A stretch of DNA of 64,000 nt from Streptomyces sp. H27-C3 (GTDB lineage Bacteria; Actinomycetota; Actinomycetes; Streptomycetales; Streptomycetaceae), in contig NZ_JASITA010000033.1 in the NCBI RefSeq assembly GCF_030063415.1, forward strand, positions 21,270 to 85,269. Direction: 5' to 3'. The notes under the pieces were generated by a model. The model searched no databases, was not told the origin of the DNA, and worked only from the letters and a program-made list of their open reading frames with translations. The first letter of the stretch is position 1, and each line of letters opens with the position of its first letter. Of this stretch, positions 17,441-25,976 are shown one piece after another. A program made the position numbers and the translations under genes.

Positions 17441-17768
17441 GGGTCATTCCCGCCGCCGCGCGGCCGGACGCGGCGATTGCTGTGGTCGTCATGGGTCCTC
17501 TGGGACCGTGGGGGCGGGGCGGGCATGCCCTGGTCAGTGGCATCCCGAACTATTCGTTGGCGTACCGCTGTTACTCGGCGGACAGTGTAGATCGAACAGC
17601 AGGTCCCCGTTCCACTTCCCTCGATCTTTCTCAAACCTTGATAACAACAGCGTGTTTGACCTCAATTCAATTCGACCGGCGCGAAAGGGACGGCCCTTGA
17701 CGCCGGACCGGGCCTGCCCCACGCTTTCGATCAAAGATCCGGGCGCCGAACGAAGAACGGGGTGGGCG
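17441..17768. promoter_or_regulatory. divergent intergenic region ahead of the FGGY operon
   Basis: A 328-bp gap between divergent genes. A patch at about 17630-17680 is much richer in A and T than its surroundings and holds TTGATA and TTGACC hexamers, so promoters are likely there, but no pair with good spacing stands out. A short hairpin GGTCC-TCT-GGGACC is near 17494. No regulator gene adjoins it. Confidence 0.35.
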
Positions 17769-19202
17769 ATGACAGGCCCAGTGCTTGCCGTCGACCAGGG
17801 CACATCGGGCACAAAGGCCCTGGTCATCTGCCCGGACCGGGGAGTGATCGGATCCGGCTCCGCACCGGTGCGCCCCCGCTACACCGCAGGCGGCAGGGTA
17901 GAGGTCGACCCGGCCGCACTGCTCTCCTCGGTGGTCGACGCCGGACGCCTGGCGATCCGGGAGGCCGGGGAACCGGTGGCTGCCCTCGGTCTCGCCAACC
18001 AGGGCGAGACGGTGCTCGCTTGGGACCCCGCCACCGGCGCACCGCTGACCGACGCCATCGTGTGGCAGGACCGGCGCGCCGAAGGGCTCTGCGCGGAACT
18101 CGCGGCCCACGACGAGCAGCTGCGGGAATTGACCGGGCTGCCCATCGACCCGTATTTCGCCGCGCCCAAGATGGCCTGGATACGCCGCCACCTGACCCGC
18201 GAGGGCGTCGTCACCACCACCGACGCATGGCTGGTCCACCAGCTGACCGGCGAATTCGTCACGGACGCGGCGACGGCGGGACGTACCCAGCTCCTGGACC
18301 TCGACCGCGTCGACTGGTCACCGCGTGCCCTGGACATCTTCGGCCTCGGCGACGAGCGCCTGCCGCGCATCGTCGATGCCGCAGGGCCGGTGGGCAGCAC
18401 GGACGCGTTCGGCCCCCGGATACCGCTGACCGGCCTGCTCGTCGACCAGCAGGCCGCCCTGCTCGCCCAGGGCGCCACCGAACCCGGCGCCGCCAAATGC
18501 ACCTACGGCACCGGCGCCTTCCTCCTCGCCCAGACGGGCACCAGCCCCCGGCGCACCACCACCGGCCTCGTCAGCTGCGTCGCCTGGCGGATCGCCGGAC
18601 GCACCGACTACTGCCTCGACGGGCAGGTCTACACCGCCGCGTCCGCCGTCCGCTGGCTCACCGAACTCGGGGTGATCGGCGGCGCCGAGGACCTCGACCC
18701 GGTCGGCTCCGCGGTGCCCGACTCCGGGGGAGTGACCTTCGTACCGGCGCTCGCCGGACTCGCCGCGCCCTGGTGGCGCAGCGACCTGCGCGGCTCGGTG
18801 ACCGGGCTCGGCCTGGACACCACCGCGGGGCATCTGGTGCGCGCGCTGTGCGAGGGCATCGCCGCCCAGGTCGTTGAGCTCGCAGACGCGGTCGCCGCCG
18901 ACTTCGGCGCGCCCCTCACCGTCCTGCGGGTGGACGGCGGCCTGACCCGCTCGGCCCTGCTCATGCAGACCCAGGCCGACCTGCTGCAACTGCCCGTCGA
19001 GGTGTCCGCCCTGCCCGACGTCACCGCGCTGGGAGTGGGCGCCGTCGCCCGTCTCGGCCTCGACCCCGGCCTCACCCTGAGCGGCGCGATACCCGTCTGG
19101 AAGCCGGCCGCGGTCTACGAGCCGCGCATCTCGGCGGCGCAGGCCGCCGACCAGCTCGGCCGCTTCCGCACGGCGGTGGCCGGGCTGCTGGCAGCGGCAT
19201 GA
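17769..19202 (+). CDS. FGGY-family carbohydrate kinase, glycerol/xylulose-kinase-like (477 aa)
   Basis: ATG 17769 (MTGPVLAVDQGTSGTK) is chosen because the ATP-binding phosphate-1 motif DQGTSGTK (residues 9-16) must be near the N-terminus; the open frame upstream is non-coding. Other family marks are LLVDQQAALLAQG with the catalytic-base Asp (about 225), KCTYGTGAFLL, and the adenosine motif DGGLTRSALLMQTQADLL (about 389). It phosphorylates a polyol or sugar. First gene of a tightly overlapping operon with a GlpA-like dehydrogenase, an FAD oxidoreductase and a racemase-like protein, suggesting a glycerol- or polyol-type pathway in which the kinase product is oxidised by the next enzyme. The exact substrate is not determinable. 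Confidence 0.85.
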   Translation: MTGPVLAVDQGTSGTKALVICPDRGVIGSGSAPVRPRYTAGGRVEVDPAALLSSVVDAGRLAIREAGEPVAALGLANQGETVLAWDPATGAPLTDAIVWQDRRAEGLCAELAAHDEQLRELTGLPIDPYFAAPKMAWIRRHLTREGVVTTTDAWLVHQLTGEFVTDAATAGRTQLLDLDRVDWSPRALDIFGLGDERLPRIVDAAGPVGSTDAFGPRIPLTGLLVDQQAALLAQGATEPGAAKCTYGTGAFLLAQTGTSPRRTTTGLVSCVAWRIAGRTDYCLDGQVYTAASAVRWLTELGVIGGAEDLDPVGSAVPDSGGVTFVPALAGLAAPWWRSDLRGSVTGLGLDTTAGHLVRALCEGIAAQVVELADAVAADFGAPLTVLRVDGGLTRSALLMQTQADLLQLPVEVSALPDVTALGVGAVARLGLDPGLTLSGAIPVWKPAAVYEPRISAAQAADQLGRFRTAVAGLLAAA

Positions 19203-20614
19203 GCGTCACCACCTGCGGCAGCATGCCGCCCGATGTGTACGACGTGACGGTCGTCGGAGCCGGAGTGGTCGGCGCCGCCATCGCCCGTGAGCTGGCCCGT
19301 CACCGGCTGCGTATCGCCCTCGTGGATGCCTCCGACGACGTGGGCAACGGCACGTCGAAGGCCAACACCGCGATCCTGCACACCGGTTTCGACGCCGTGC
19401 CCGGCTCCCTGGAGTCCCGGCTGGTACGCGAAGGCAGCGGACGGCTCGCCGCGTACGCCGCCGACGTCGGCATCCCGGTGGAGCGGATCGGCGCGCTGCT
19501 CGTCGCCTGGGACGAGGAACAGCTCGCCGCCCTGCCCCGGCTGGTCGAGAAGGCCGAACGCAACGGCTGCCACGACACCCGGATCATCGGCCTCGACGAG
19601 CTGCGCACCCGCGAACCGCACCTGGGACCCGGCGCGCTCGGCGCACTCGAAGTGCCCGGCGAGAGCATCATCTGCCCCTGGACGACCACACTCGCGTACG
19701 CCACCCAGGCCGTCCGCGCCGGAGTGGACCTGCACCTGAACTGCCGGGTGGAGGCCGTCGACTGCCTGGTGCGTGACGCAGCCGACGGAGTCACGCACGC
19801 GCTCACCACGGGCCGCGGCCCGCTGCGCACCCGCCACCTGGTCAACGCGGCGGGCCTGTACGCCGACGAGATCGACCGGATGCTCGGCCACCGCGACTTC
19901 ACGGTGACACCACGCCGCGGCCAGCTCATGGTCTTCGACAAGCTCGCCCGCGACCTGGTCCGGCACATCCTGCTGCCGGTGCCCACCGCACTCGGCAAGG
20001 GCGTGCTGGTGACACCGACCGTGTACGGCAATGTGCTGCTCGGCCCCACCGCCGAGGAACTGGACGACAAGTCGGCCACCCGGTCGACGGCCGAAGGACT
20101 GGCCCTCCTGCGGGACAAGGGCCGCCGGATCCTGCCCGCCCTCCTCGACGAGGAGGTCACCGCGGTGTACGCCGGACTGCGCGCCGCGACCGAGCACGAG
20201 GACTACCGGATCCACGCCCACCCCCAGCAGAGGTACATCACCGTGGGCGGCATCCGCTCCACCGGCCTGACCGCCTCGATGGCCATCGCCGGGTACGTCA
20301 CGGAGCTGCTCGAAGCCGCCGGTCTGGACCTCGGCGCCGCGCACGAGCCCGAGCCCGTACGCATGCCCAATCTCGGTGAGGCCTTCCCCCGCCCCTACGA
20401 GCGCGGTGACCTCATCGCCGCCGACCCCGAGTACGGCACCCTCGTCTGCCACTGCGAGCGGGTCTCCCGGGGCGAGATACGCGACGCCCTCACCAGTACC
20501 GTCCCGGCCGGCTCGCTCGACGGTCTGCGCCGCCGCACGCGCGCCCGGGGCGGCCGGTGCCAGGGTTTCTACTGCGGTGCGACGGTGCGGGCACTCCTCG
20601 AGGCCGGACAGTGA
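19199..20614 (+). CDS. GlpA-like FAD-dependent dehydrogenase with BFD-type [2Fe-2S] domain (471 aa)
   Basis: Starts at ATG overlapping the kinase stop (ATGA). Residues about 10-370 are a DAO-type FAD oxidoreductase: dinucleotide-binding VVGAGVVGAAIARELA, then TSKANTAILHTGFD typical of GlpA/LhgO, and VGGIRSTGLTAS near the FAD. The C-terminal 65 residues are a BFD-like [2Fe-2S] domain with CHC...C...C spacing (LVCHCERVS, then GRCQGFYCG), as in anaerobic glycerol-3-phosphate dehydrogenase subunit A. It should oxidise a hydroxy-acid or polyol phosphate and pass electrons to the quinone pool or to the next gene's flavoprotein. GlpA-like is firm; the substrate is inferred. Confidence 0.85.
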   Translation: MSVTTCGSMPPDVYDVTVVGAGVVGAAIARELARHRLRIALVDASDDVGNGTSKANTAILHTGFDAVPGSLESRLVREGSGRLAAYAADVGIPVERIGALLVAWDEEQLAALPRLVEKAERNGCHDTRIIGLDELRTREPHLGPGALGALEVPGESIICPWTTTLAYATQAVRAGVDLHLNCRVEAVDCLVRDAADGVTHALTTGRGPLRTRHLVNAAGLYADEIDRMLGHRDFTVTPRRGQLMVFDKLARDLVRHILLPVPTALGKGVLVTPTVYGNVLLGPTAEELDDKSATRSTAEGLALLRDKGRRILPALLDEEVTAVYAGLRAATEHEDYRIHAHPQQRYITVGGIRSTGLTASMAIAGYVTELLEAAGLDLGAAHEPEPVRMPNLGEAFPRPYERGDLIAADPEYGTLVCHCERVSRGEIRDALTSTVPAGSLDGLRRRTRARGGRCQGFYCGATVRALLEAGQ

Positions 20615-21558
20615 GCCGCTTGCCGCGTACGGTCGACGTCCTCGTCGTCGGTGCGGGACCCGCCGGTCTCGCCGCGGGCGCCCGCCTGGCGGCCACGGGC
20701 GCGGGCACGGTCGAGATCATCGAACGCGAACAGCGGGCCGGCGGCATCCCCCGGCACTGCCACCACAACGGCTTCCCGATGAGCGGCCCCGAGTTCGCGC
20801 GCCGCGCCGTCAACGCGGCACGCCACGCCGGGGCTTCGGTGCGGGTGGGCGTCACCGTCACCGGCTGGGCGGGACCACTCACCGTGGACATCACCGGCCC
20901 CGCCGGTCTGGAACGTGTCACCGCCCGCGTCGTCGTCCTCGCCACCGGCGCCCGCGAACGCCCGCGCAGCGCCCGCCTGGTGCCGGGCACCCGGCCCGCG
21001 GGCGTCCTCACCACCGGAGAGCTTCAGCAGGCCGTCCACCTCCACCATCAGCGGGTCGGCACGCGAGCCGTCGTCGTCGGCGCACGGTCCATGGGCCTGG
21101 AGGCGGTACGCACCCTGCGCCGCGCTCAGGTCGCCATTGCCGCGCTGATCGGCGACGCGCCCGACGAGCCGCCGGGCGGCCGGCAGCACCGGGCCCGTGG
21201 CCTCGGCGTGCCGGTGCTCACCGGCGTCACCGTGACCGAGCTGTTCGGCCGGGGCCGGCTGACCGAGGTGGGGCTGCGCCGCGGCGACGGCAGCACCTTC
21301 ACCGTCGGCTGCGACACCGTCGTCTTCACCGGCGACCGGATCCCCGACCACGAACTGGCCAGGCGCGGCGGCATCACCCTCGACCCCGCCACCGGGGGAC
21401 CCGCGGTCGACGCGGAGTTCCGCACCGGCCACCCGGGGGTGTTCGCCGTCGGCAGCCTGCTGCACGGCGTCGAAGCGGCCACCACCGCGGCCAGGCAGGG
21501 CCGGTTGGCCGCCGCACCGGTGCTGCGCCACCTGGCCGGCCGGCAATGGTCTACCTGA
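20611..21558 (+). CDS. FAD/NAD(P)-dependent oxidoreductase, GlpB/sarcosine-oxidase-alpha-like (315 aa)
   Basis: GTG start overlaps the previous stop (GTGA). Two Rossmann motifs are visible: VDVLVVGAGPAGLAAG near residue 8 and TRAVVVGARSMGLEA near 150, with CxTGxxP-type FAD closing motif VVVLATGARERPRS between. The phrase GIPRHCHHNGF is typical of the electron-transfer flavoproteins that pair with GlpA-like dehydrogenases. It lacks the CxxC of thioredoxin reductases. Likely the electron acceptor or partner subunit of the dehydrogenase directly upstream. Confidence 0.8.
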   Translation: MSRLPRTVDVLVVGAGPAGLAAGARLAATGAGTVEIIEREQRAGGIPRHCHHNGFPMSGPEFARRAVNAARHAGASVRVGVTVTGWAGPLTVDITGPAGLERVTARVVVLATGARERPRSARLVPGTRPAGVLTTGELQQAVHLHHQRVGTRAVVVGARSMGLEAVRTLRRAQVAIAALIGDAPDEPPGGRQHRARGLGVPVLTGVTVTELFGRGRLTEVGLRRGDGSTFTVGCDTVVFTGDRIPDHELARRGGITLDPATGGPAVDAEFRTGHPGVFAVGSLLHGVEAATTAARQGRLAAAPVLRHLAGRQWST

Positions 21559-21608
21559 CGCGACGGCGAGCGCCGCGGCTCCGGCGGCCGGGCTCCAGCA
21601 TCGCGCGC

Positions 21609-22283
21609 ATGCTCACGCTGCTGCACACCTCACCGGTCCACGGCCCGGTCTTCGACGCACTCAGGGACCGGCATCACCCCGGCCTCGGACTGCGCCATCT
21701 GGTGTACGAGGACCTGCTGGCCGCGGCCCGCTCCGAAGGCCCCGGGGCCATCGACTCCGCGCTCGCCGCGGTGCTCACCGAGGCGGTCACCGACGGTGCC
21801 ACGGCCGTGCTGTGCACCTGCTCCACCATCGGTGGCGCGGCCCAGGCGCACACGGCGCGGCTCGGTGTGCCCGTCCTGCGCGTCGACCGCCCGATGGCCG
21901 CCGCGGCCGTCGCGGCGGCGCCGGAGCGCGGCACGGTCCGGATCGCGGTGGTAGCGGCGCTGCGCAGCACCCTGGCGCCGACCACCGACCTGATCAGGGA
22001 GGAAGCGGCAGCGGCCGGGCGGCGGGTGGACATCCGTGCCGTGTCCGCCGGGGGCGCGTGGGAGCGCTTCGAGAGCGGCGACCGGGACGGCTATCTGGAC
22101 AGCGTGGCCCGGAGCGTCGACGGGATCACCGGGGCCGATGTGGTGGTGCTGGCCCAGGCCTCGATGGCGGACGCGGCCGACCGTACGGGCACGGCCCTGC
22201 CCGTGCTCTCCAGCCCCGCCCCGGGTCTGCGCGCCGCGGTGGCTGCCGCCGGGGATGCCGAAAGATCTGCTCAGGACGTGTGA
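21609..22283 (+). CDS. Asp/Glu/hydantoin racemase-like protein (224 aa)
   Basis: The start is set at MLTLLHTSPVH since this is where the fold begins; an ATG at 21546 overlapping the previous gene is possible. The catalytic cysteine pair of the family is partly visible: AVLCTCSTIGGAA (about residues 70-80), while the second site region VLAQASMADAA has no cysteine, which would argue against a normal two-base racemase. It ends the FGGY operon. The family includes racemases, decarboxylases and isomerases acting on small acids. Role here unknown; it could process the oxidised product. Confidence 0.7.
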   Translation: MLTLLHTSPVHGPVFDALRDRHHPGLGLRHLVYEDLLAAARSEGPGAIDSALAAVLTEAVTDGATAVLCTCSTIGGAAQAHTARLGVPVLRVDRPMAAAAVAAAPERGTVRIAVVAALRSTLAPTTDLIREEAAAAGRRVDIRAVSAGGAWERFESGDRDGYLDSVARSVDGITGADVVVLAQASMADAADRTGTALPVLSSPAPGLRAAVAAAGDAERSAQDV

Positions 22284-22357
22284 CCCCGCCGGGCGGGGAA
22301 AGGCGGACGGGGAGAAAGTGGGTCTTGACCCGTACCACGATCGTCAGGAGGTCAGCT

Positions 22358-22561
22358 GTGACCCAGCCTTACCCCGACCCCGTGCCGCCGTCCCCGACCC
22401 CGACACCGGGCCCGCTGGGACCTGAGCCGGGCCCCACGCCAGGACCGCTCCCCGGCCCGCCGTCGCCCGTCCCGCCGGGACCGGCCCCCGACCCGATCCC
22501 GCAGCCGCCGGGGCCCGACCCGGGCCCGGAGCCTGCTCCGGGCCCGCTGTCGGGGATCTGA
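22358..22561 (+). CDS. small proline-rich protein (67 aa)
   Basis: A GTG at 22358 has an ideal AGGAGG seven bases upstream. The product VTQPYPDPVPP... is over half proline with glycine, in PGP/PDP steps, and has no signal or membrane segment. Such proline-rich small proteins are common in streptomycetes and would be disordered. No function can be assigned. It ends 10 bp from the convergent gnd stop; a small CTGACC/GGTCAG hairpin spans the two stop codons. Confidence 0.7.
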   Translation: MTQPYPDPVPPSPTPTPGPLGPEPGPTPGPLPGPPSPVPPGPAPDPIPQPPGPDPGPEPAPGPLSGI

Positions 22562-22571
22562 CCGGCTCGGG

Positions 22572-24014
22572 TCAGCCGGTGTTCACCTCGGAGCGGTCGC
22601 CGCCCCAGAGGGTGTGGAACGAGCCCTCGCGGTCGGTGCGCCGGTAGGTGTGCGCCCCGAAGAAGTCACGCTGGCCCTGCGTCAGGGCAGCGGGCAGCCG
22701 CTCCGCGCGCAGCGCGTCGTAGTACGCGAGCGCGGCCGAGAAGCCGGGCGTGGGCACGCCCTGCTGCGCGGCGGCTGCCACTACCGCGCGCCAGTCGTCC
22801 TGGGCCGCACCGATCTCGTCGGTGAACCCCTTGTCGGAGAGCAGGCTCGGCAGTTCGGGCCGGGCGTCGTACGCCGTCCTGATCCGGTCCAGGAACGCCG
22901 CGCGGATGATGCAGCCCGCGCGCCAGAGCGCGGCCACCGCGCCGAGGTCGATGTTCCAGTCGTACTTTTCGCTGCCCGCCTGGATCTGGTGGAAGCCCTG
23001 CGTGTACGACACGATCTTCGACGCGTAGAGCGCCTGCTCCACCCGGTCGGCGAAGACCGTGGCTTCCGCCTCGCCGAGCGGCGCGGACGTCGGTCCCGGC
23101 AGCGCGCGCGAGGCCTTGCGCAGATCCGCGTGGCCGGACAGCGAGCGGGCGAAGACCGCCTCCGCGATGCCCGAGACCGGCACGCCGAGGTCGAGCGCGA
23201 TCTGCACGGTCCAGCGCCCCGTGCCCTTCTGCTCGGCCTCGTCGGCGACGATGTCGACAAAAGGCTTTCCGGTGGCCGCGTCCTTGTGGGCGAGCACCTC
23301 CGCGGTGATCTCGATCAGATACGAGTCGAGCCGCCCGGTGTTCCAGGAGCGGAAGGTCTCCGCGATCTTCTCGGGGCTGTAGCCCGCGACGGTACGCAGC
23401 AGGTCGTACGCCTCGGCGATCAGCTGCATGTCGGCGTACTCGATGCCGTTGTGCACCATCTTCACGAAGTGGCCCGCGCCGTCAGGACCGATGTGGGCGA
23501 CACACGGCGTGCCGTCCTTCGCCTTCGCGGCGATCTTCTCCAGCAGCGGCCCGAGGGACTTGTAGGACTCCGCCGATCCGCCCGGCATGATGCTGGGCCC
23601 GTTCAGCGCACCCTCCTCGCCGCCCGAGACGCCGGTGCCGACGAAGTGGATGCCGCGCTCGCGCAGCTCCTTCTCACGGCGCCGGGTGTCCTCGAAGTGC
23701 GCGTTGCCGCCGTCGATGATGACGTCGCCGGGCTCAAGCAGCTCCGCGAACTCCTGGATCACCGCATCGGTCGGCTCACCGGCCTTGACCATGATGACCA
23801 GCCGGCGGGGGCGCTCCAGCGAGGCGACGAAGTCCGCCGCGCTGTCGGCGGGGACGAAGATGCCCTCCTCGCCGAATTCCTTGACGAGGTCGTGCGTCTT
23901 GGCGGCCGTGCGGTTGTGCAGGGCGACCGTGAGGCCGTTGCGGGCGAAGTTGCGCGCGAGATTGCGGCCCATTACCGCGAGCCCCGTGACACCGATCTGG
24001 GCTGTACCAGTCAT
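22572..24014 (-). CDS. gnd: 6-phosphogluconate dehydrogenase, decarboxylating
   Basis: Full-length 480-residue enzyme of the oxidative pentose phosphate pathway: oxidises and decarboxylates 6-phosphogluconate to ribulose 5-phosphate with NADP. N-terminal coenzyme motif GVTGLAVMGRNLARN with the R/T (HNRTAAKT) that favours NADP; substrate-binding GVSGGEEGALNGPSIMPGG and the catalytic HNGIEYADMQL with Lys just before (HFVKMVHNG). The C-terminal tail RTDREGSFHTLWGGD that reaches the partner subunit is intact. ATG start with GGAG 7 bases upstream. Length and tail match the long dimeric form. Confidence 0.96.
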   Translation of the reverse strand: MTGTAQIGVTGLAVMGRNLARNFARNGLTVALHNRTAAKTHDLVKEFGEEGIFVPADSAADFVASLERPRRLVIMVKAGEPTDAVIQEFAELLEPGDVIIDGGNAHFEDTRRREKELRERGIHFVGTGVSGGEEGALNGPSIMPGGSAESYKSLGPLLEKIAAKAKDGTPCVAHIGPDGAGHFVKMVHNGIEYADMQLIAEAYDLLRTVAGYSPEKIAETFRSWNTGRLDSYLIEITAEVLAHKDAATGKPFVDIVADEAEQKGTGRWTVQIALDLGVPVSGIAEAVFARSLSGHADLRKASRALPGPTSAPLGEAEATVFADRVEQALYASKIVSYTQGFHQIQAGSEKYDWNIDLGAVAALWRAGCIIRAAFLDRIRTAYDARPELPSLLSDKGFTDEIGAAQDDWRAVVAAAAQQGVPTPGFSAALAYYDALRAERLPAALTQGQRDFFGAHTYRRTDREGSFHTLWGGDRSEVNTG

Positions 24015-24127
24015 TCCTGTGCTCCTGGATTCCGTCGGGTACGTGAAGAATCAGACGTAAGAATCAGTATGGATACGGACCGGGTGGTCCCGCCGTCCAG
24101 GGATCATCAAGCCATACCAGTGGGCCC

Positions 24128-24481
24128 TGATTCCCGCGTTGCGCGGAACCGGTCACACCGCATTCAGAACTTGCCGCCGAGGGCCGCCTGGTGGTGCTGA
24201 CCCGCGGTGCGCGCGGCAGTACGGCGTACACCGCGTCCGGACCGCCGCTCTCGGTGCCCGGCGCGCCGGTCGAGGTCGTCAACACGATCGGCGCCGGAGA
24301 CGCCTTCACGGCCGCGGTGCTCAGCCGGCTCACCGAGCTGGGCGCGCACCGGGCCGACGCCGTGGCGACACTCGCGCCCGAGCAGGTCCGGGAGATGCTC
24401 ACCTTCGCCGCGCAGGTCGCGGCCTCGGTGTGCGGGCACGCAGGCACGGAGCCTTCCCTGCCGTCGGGTGTCCAGGGCTGA
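24128..24481 (+). pseudogene. PfkB-family sugar kinase, C-terminal remnant
   Basis: The frame opens after a stop near 24125 and reads ELAAEGRLVVLTRGARGS, then the PfkB signature VVNTIGAGDAFTAAVL with the catalytic Asp of GAGD. The end is normal length, but all of the N-terminal two-thirds is missing and no start or ribosome site exists. Immediately to the left is the intact gnd leader, so a deletion has removed the kinase front. A terminator follows at once. A fructokinase or ribokinase-like ancestor is likely, in keeping with the neighbouring sugar genes. Confidence 0.75.
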
Positions 24482-24503
24482 CCCGGCACCCGCCACGCAC
24501 GGA

Positions 24504-24540
24504 TGGACCGGCTCGAACGTCGAGTCGGTCCACCCGTTTT
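24504..24540. terminator. strong hairpin terminator with T-tract
   Basis: Stem TGGACCGGCTCGA / TCGAGTCGGTCCA with ACG loop and one G-T pair, followed by CCCGTTTT on the plus strand. It ends the kinase remnant and lies 70 bp from the convergent glycosidase gene. Confidence 0.75.
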
Positions 24541-24548
24541 CGCCCTGG

Positions 24549-24587
24549 CAGGAACAGGCAGGAACAGGCAGGAACAGGCAGGAACAG
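24549..24587. repeat. 10-bp tandem repeat GGAACAGGCA
   Basis: Nearly four copies of GGAACAGGCA stand in tandem between the terminator and the 3' end of the glycosidase gene. Units are identical, so the expansion is recent. Confidence 0.9.
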
Positions 24588-24603
24588 ACGCGATCCGGCG
24601 GGC

Positions 24604-25956
24604 TCAGGCCGCCTTGCGTGCCCCGCGCGCCGAGGAGCGGATGATATCCGCGTAACGGTGCCCGCTGCCCTTGATGGTGCGGCGCTGGGTCTCGTAGTCG
24701 ACGTGGATCAGGCCGAAGCGCTTGTCGTAGCCGTACGCCCACTCGAAGTTGTCGAGCAGCGACCAGGCGAAGTAACCGGCGAGCGGCGCGCCCTTGCCCG
24801 CGGCCCGCGCGCACGCCGCCAGGTGCTCCTCCAGGTAGCGGGCGCGCTCGGGGTCGTCGACGGTGCCGTCGGGCTTGACGACGTCCGGGTAGGCGGAGCC
24901 GTTCTCCGTGACGTAGATGCTCCGCGCGCCGTAGTCGTCCGTCAGGCGCATCAGGAGCTGCTCCAGGCCGTCGGCGCACACCTCCCAGTCCATGGCGGTG
25001 CGCCGACCGGGTGCTTCCACCTGCTTGGCGTGCGGCAGCGGGCCTGTCGGGTCGTCGGCCACCACATTGCGGAAGTAGTAGTTGAGGCCGAGCCAGTCGA
25101 GCGGCGCGGCGATGGTCTCCAGGTCGCCGGGGCGCTCGGGGAGGGCCACGCCGTACAGGTCCAGCATGTCCTGCGGGTAGCCGCGGCCGTGGATCGGGTC
25201 GAGCCACCAGCGGTTGGTGTGCCCGTCGGCGCGCACCGCCGCGGCCCGGTCGGCGTCGCTGTCGGTGGCGGGCTCGCAGGGGCTGAGGTTGTTGACGATG
25301 CCGACCCGTGCGCCGGGGACTGCGGCCCGTATCGCCTGGGTGGCGAGGCCGTAGCCCAGGTGCAGGTGGTACGAGGCGTTGACGGCGGCCGTCAGGTCGG
25401 TCAGGCCGGGCGCCATCCTGCCTTCGAGGTGACCGATCCACGCGGAGCACAGCGGTTCGTTGAGGGTCGCCCAGTCGCGCACCCGGTCGCCGAGCCGGTC
25501 GGCCACCACGGCGGCGTACGCGGCGAAGTGCTCGGCGGTCTCCCTGACCGGCCAGCCGCCGCGGTCCTGCAGGGCCTGCGGCAGGTCCCAGTGGTACAGC
25601 GTGGGGAAGGGCGTGATGCCCGCTTCCAGGAGGCCGTCGACCAGGCGGTCGTAGAAACCAAGACCGGCCTCGTTGACCTGCCCGCTGCCGCCCGGCACCA
25701 CCCGCGGCCAGGCGATCGAGAAGCGGTACGCGTCCACGCCCAGCTTCTTCATCAGCGCGATGTCCTCGCGCCAGCGGTGGTAGTGGTCGCAGGCGATGTC
25801 GCCGTGGTCGCCGTTGTCGATGGCTCCGGCGGTGCGGGAGAAGGTGTCCCAGATGGACGGCGAGCGGCCGTCCTCCGACACCGCGCCCTCGATCTGGTAG
25901 GCCGAAGTGGCCACGCCCCAGGTGAAGTCGGCGGGCAGGGCATTGAGGTCGTTCAC
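24604..25956 (-). CDS. GH1 beta-glucosidase (450 aa)
   Basis: Retaining beta-glycosidase of family GH1. The acid/base Glu is in TLNEP (about residue 165), the nucleophile Glu in VTENGSAY (about 348); WPRVVPGGSGQVNEAGLGFYDRLVD, YHWDLPQALQDRGGW and the sugar-binding WSLLDNFEWAYGY at the end are all intact. No signal peptide: cytosolic, acting on imported beta-glucosides such as cellobiose. GTG 25956 is preferred because GAAAGG lies 7 bases upstream; a GTG six codons earlier is possible. It is the last gene of a sugar-uptake operon whose two permease genes upstream are damaged, so its substrate supply may be lost. Confidence 0.92.
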   Translation of the reverse strand: MNDLNALPADFTWGVATSAYQIEGAVSEDGRSPSIWDTFSRTAGAIDNGDHGDIACDHYHRWREDIALMKKLGVDAYRFSIAWPRVVPGGSGQVNEAGLGFYDRLVDGLLEAGITPFPTLYHWDLPQALQDRGGWPVRETAEHFAAYAAVVADRLGDRVRDWATLNEPLCSAWIGHLEGRMAPGLTDLTAAVNASYHLHLGYGLATQAIRAAVPGARVGIVNNLSPCEPATDSDADRAAAVRADGHTNRWWLDPIHGRGYPQDMLDLYGVALPERPGDLETIAAPLDWLGLNYYFRNVVADDPTGPLPHAKQVEAPGRRTAMDWEVCADGLEQLLMRLTDDYGARSIYVTENGSAYPDVVKPDGTVDDPERARYLEEHLAACARAAGKGAPLAGYFAWSLLDNFEWAYGYDKRFGLIHVDYETQRRTIKGSGHRYADIIRSSARGARKAA

Positions 25957-25976
25957 GGACTGCCTTTCTGGCACGG

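Noticed and set aside
24549..24587. Tandem 10-bp units as a CRISPR array
   Set aside because: Units are contiguous, without spacers; it is a simple tandem repeat. No CRISPR array was found in the window.
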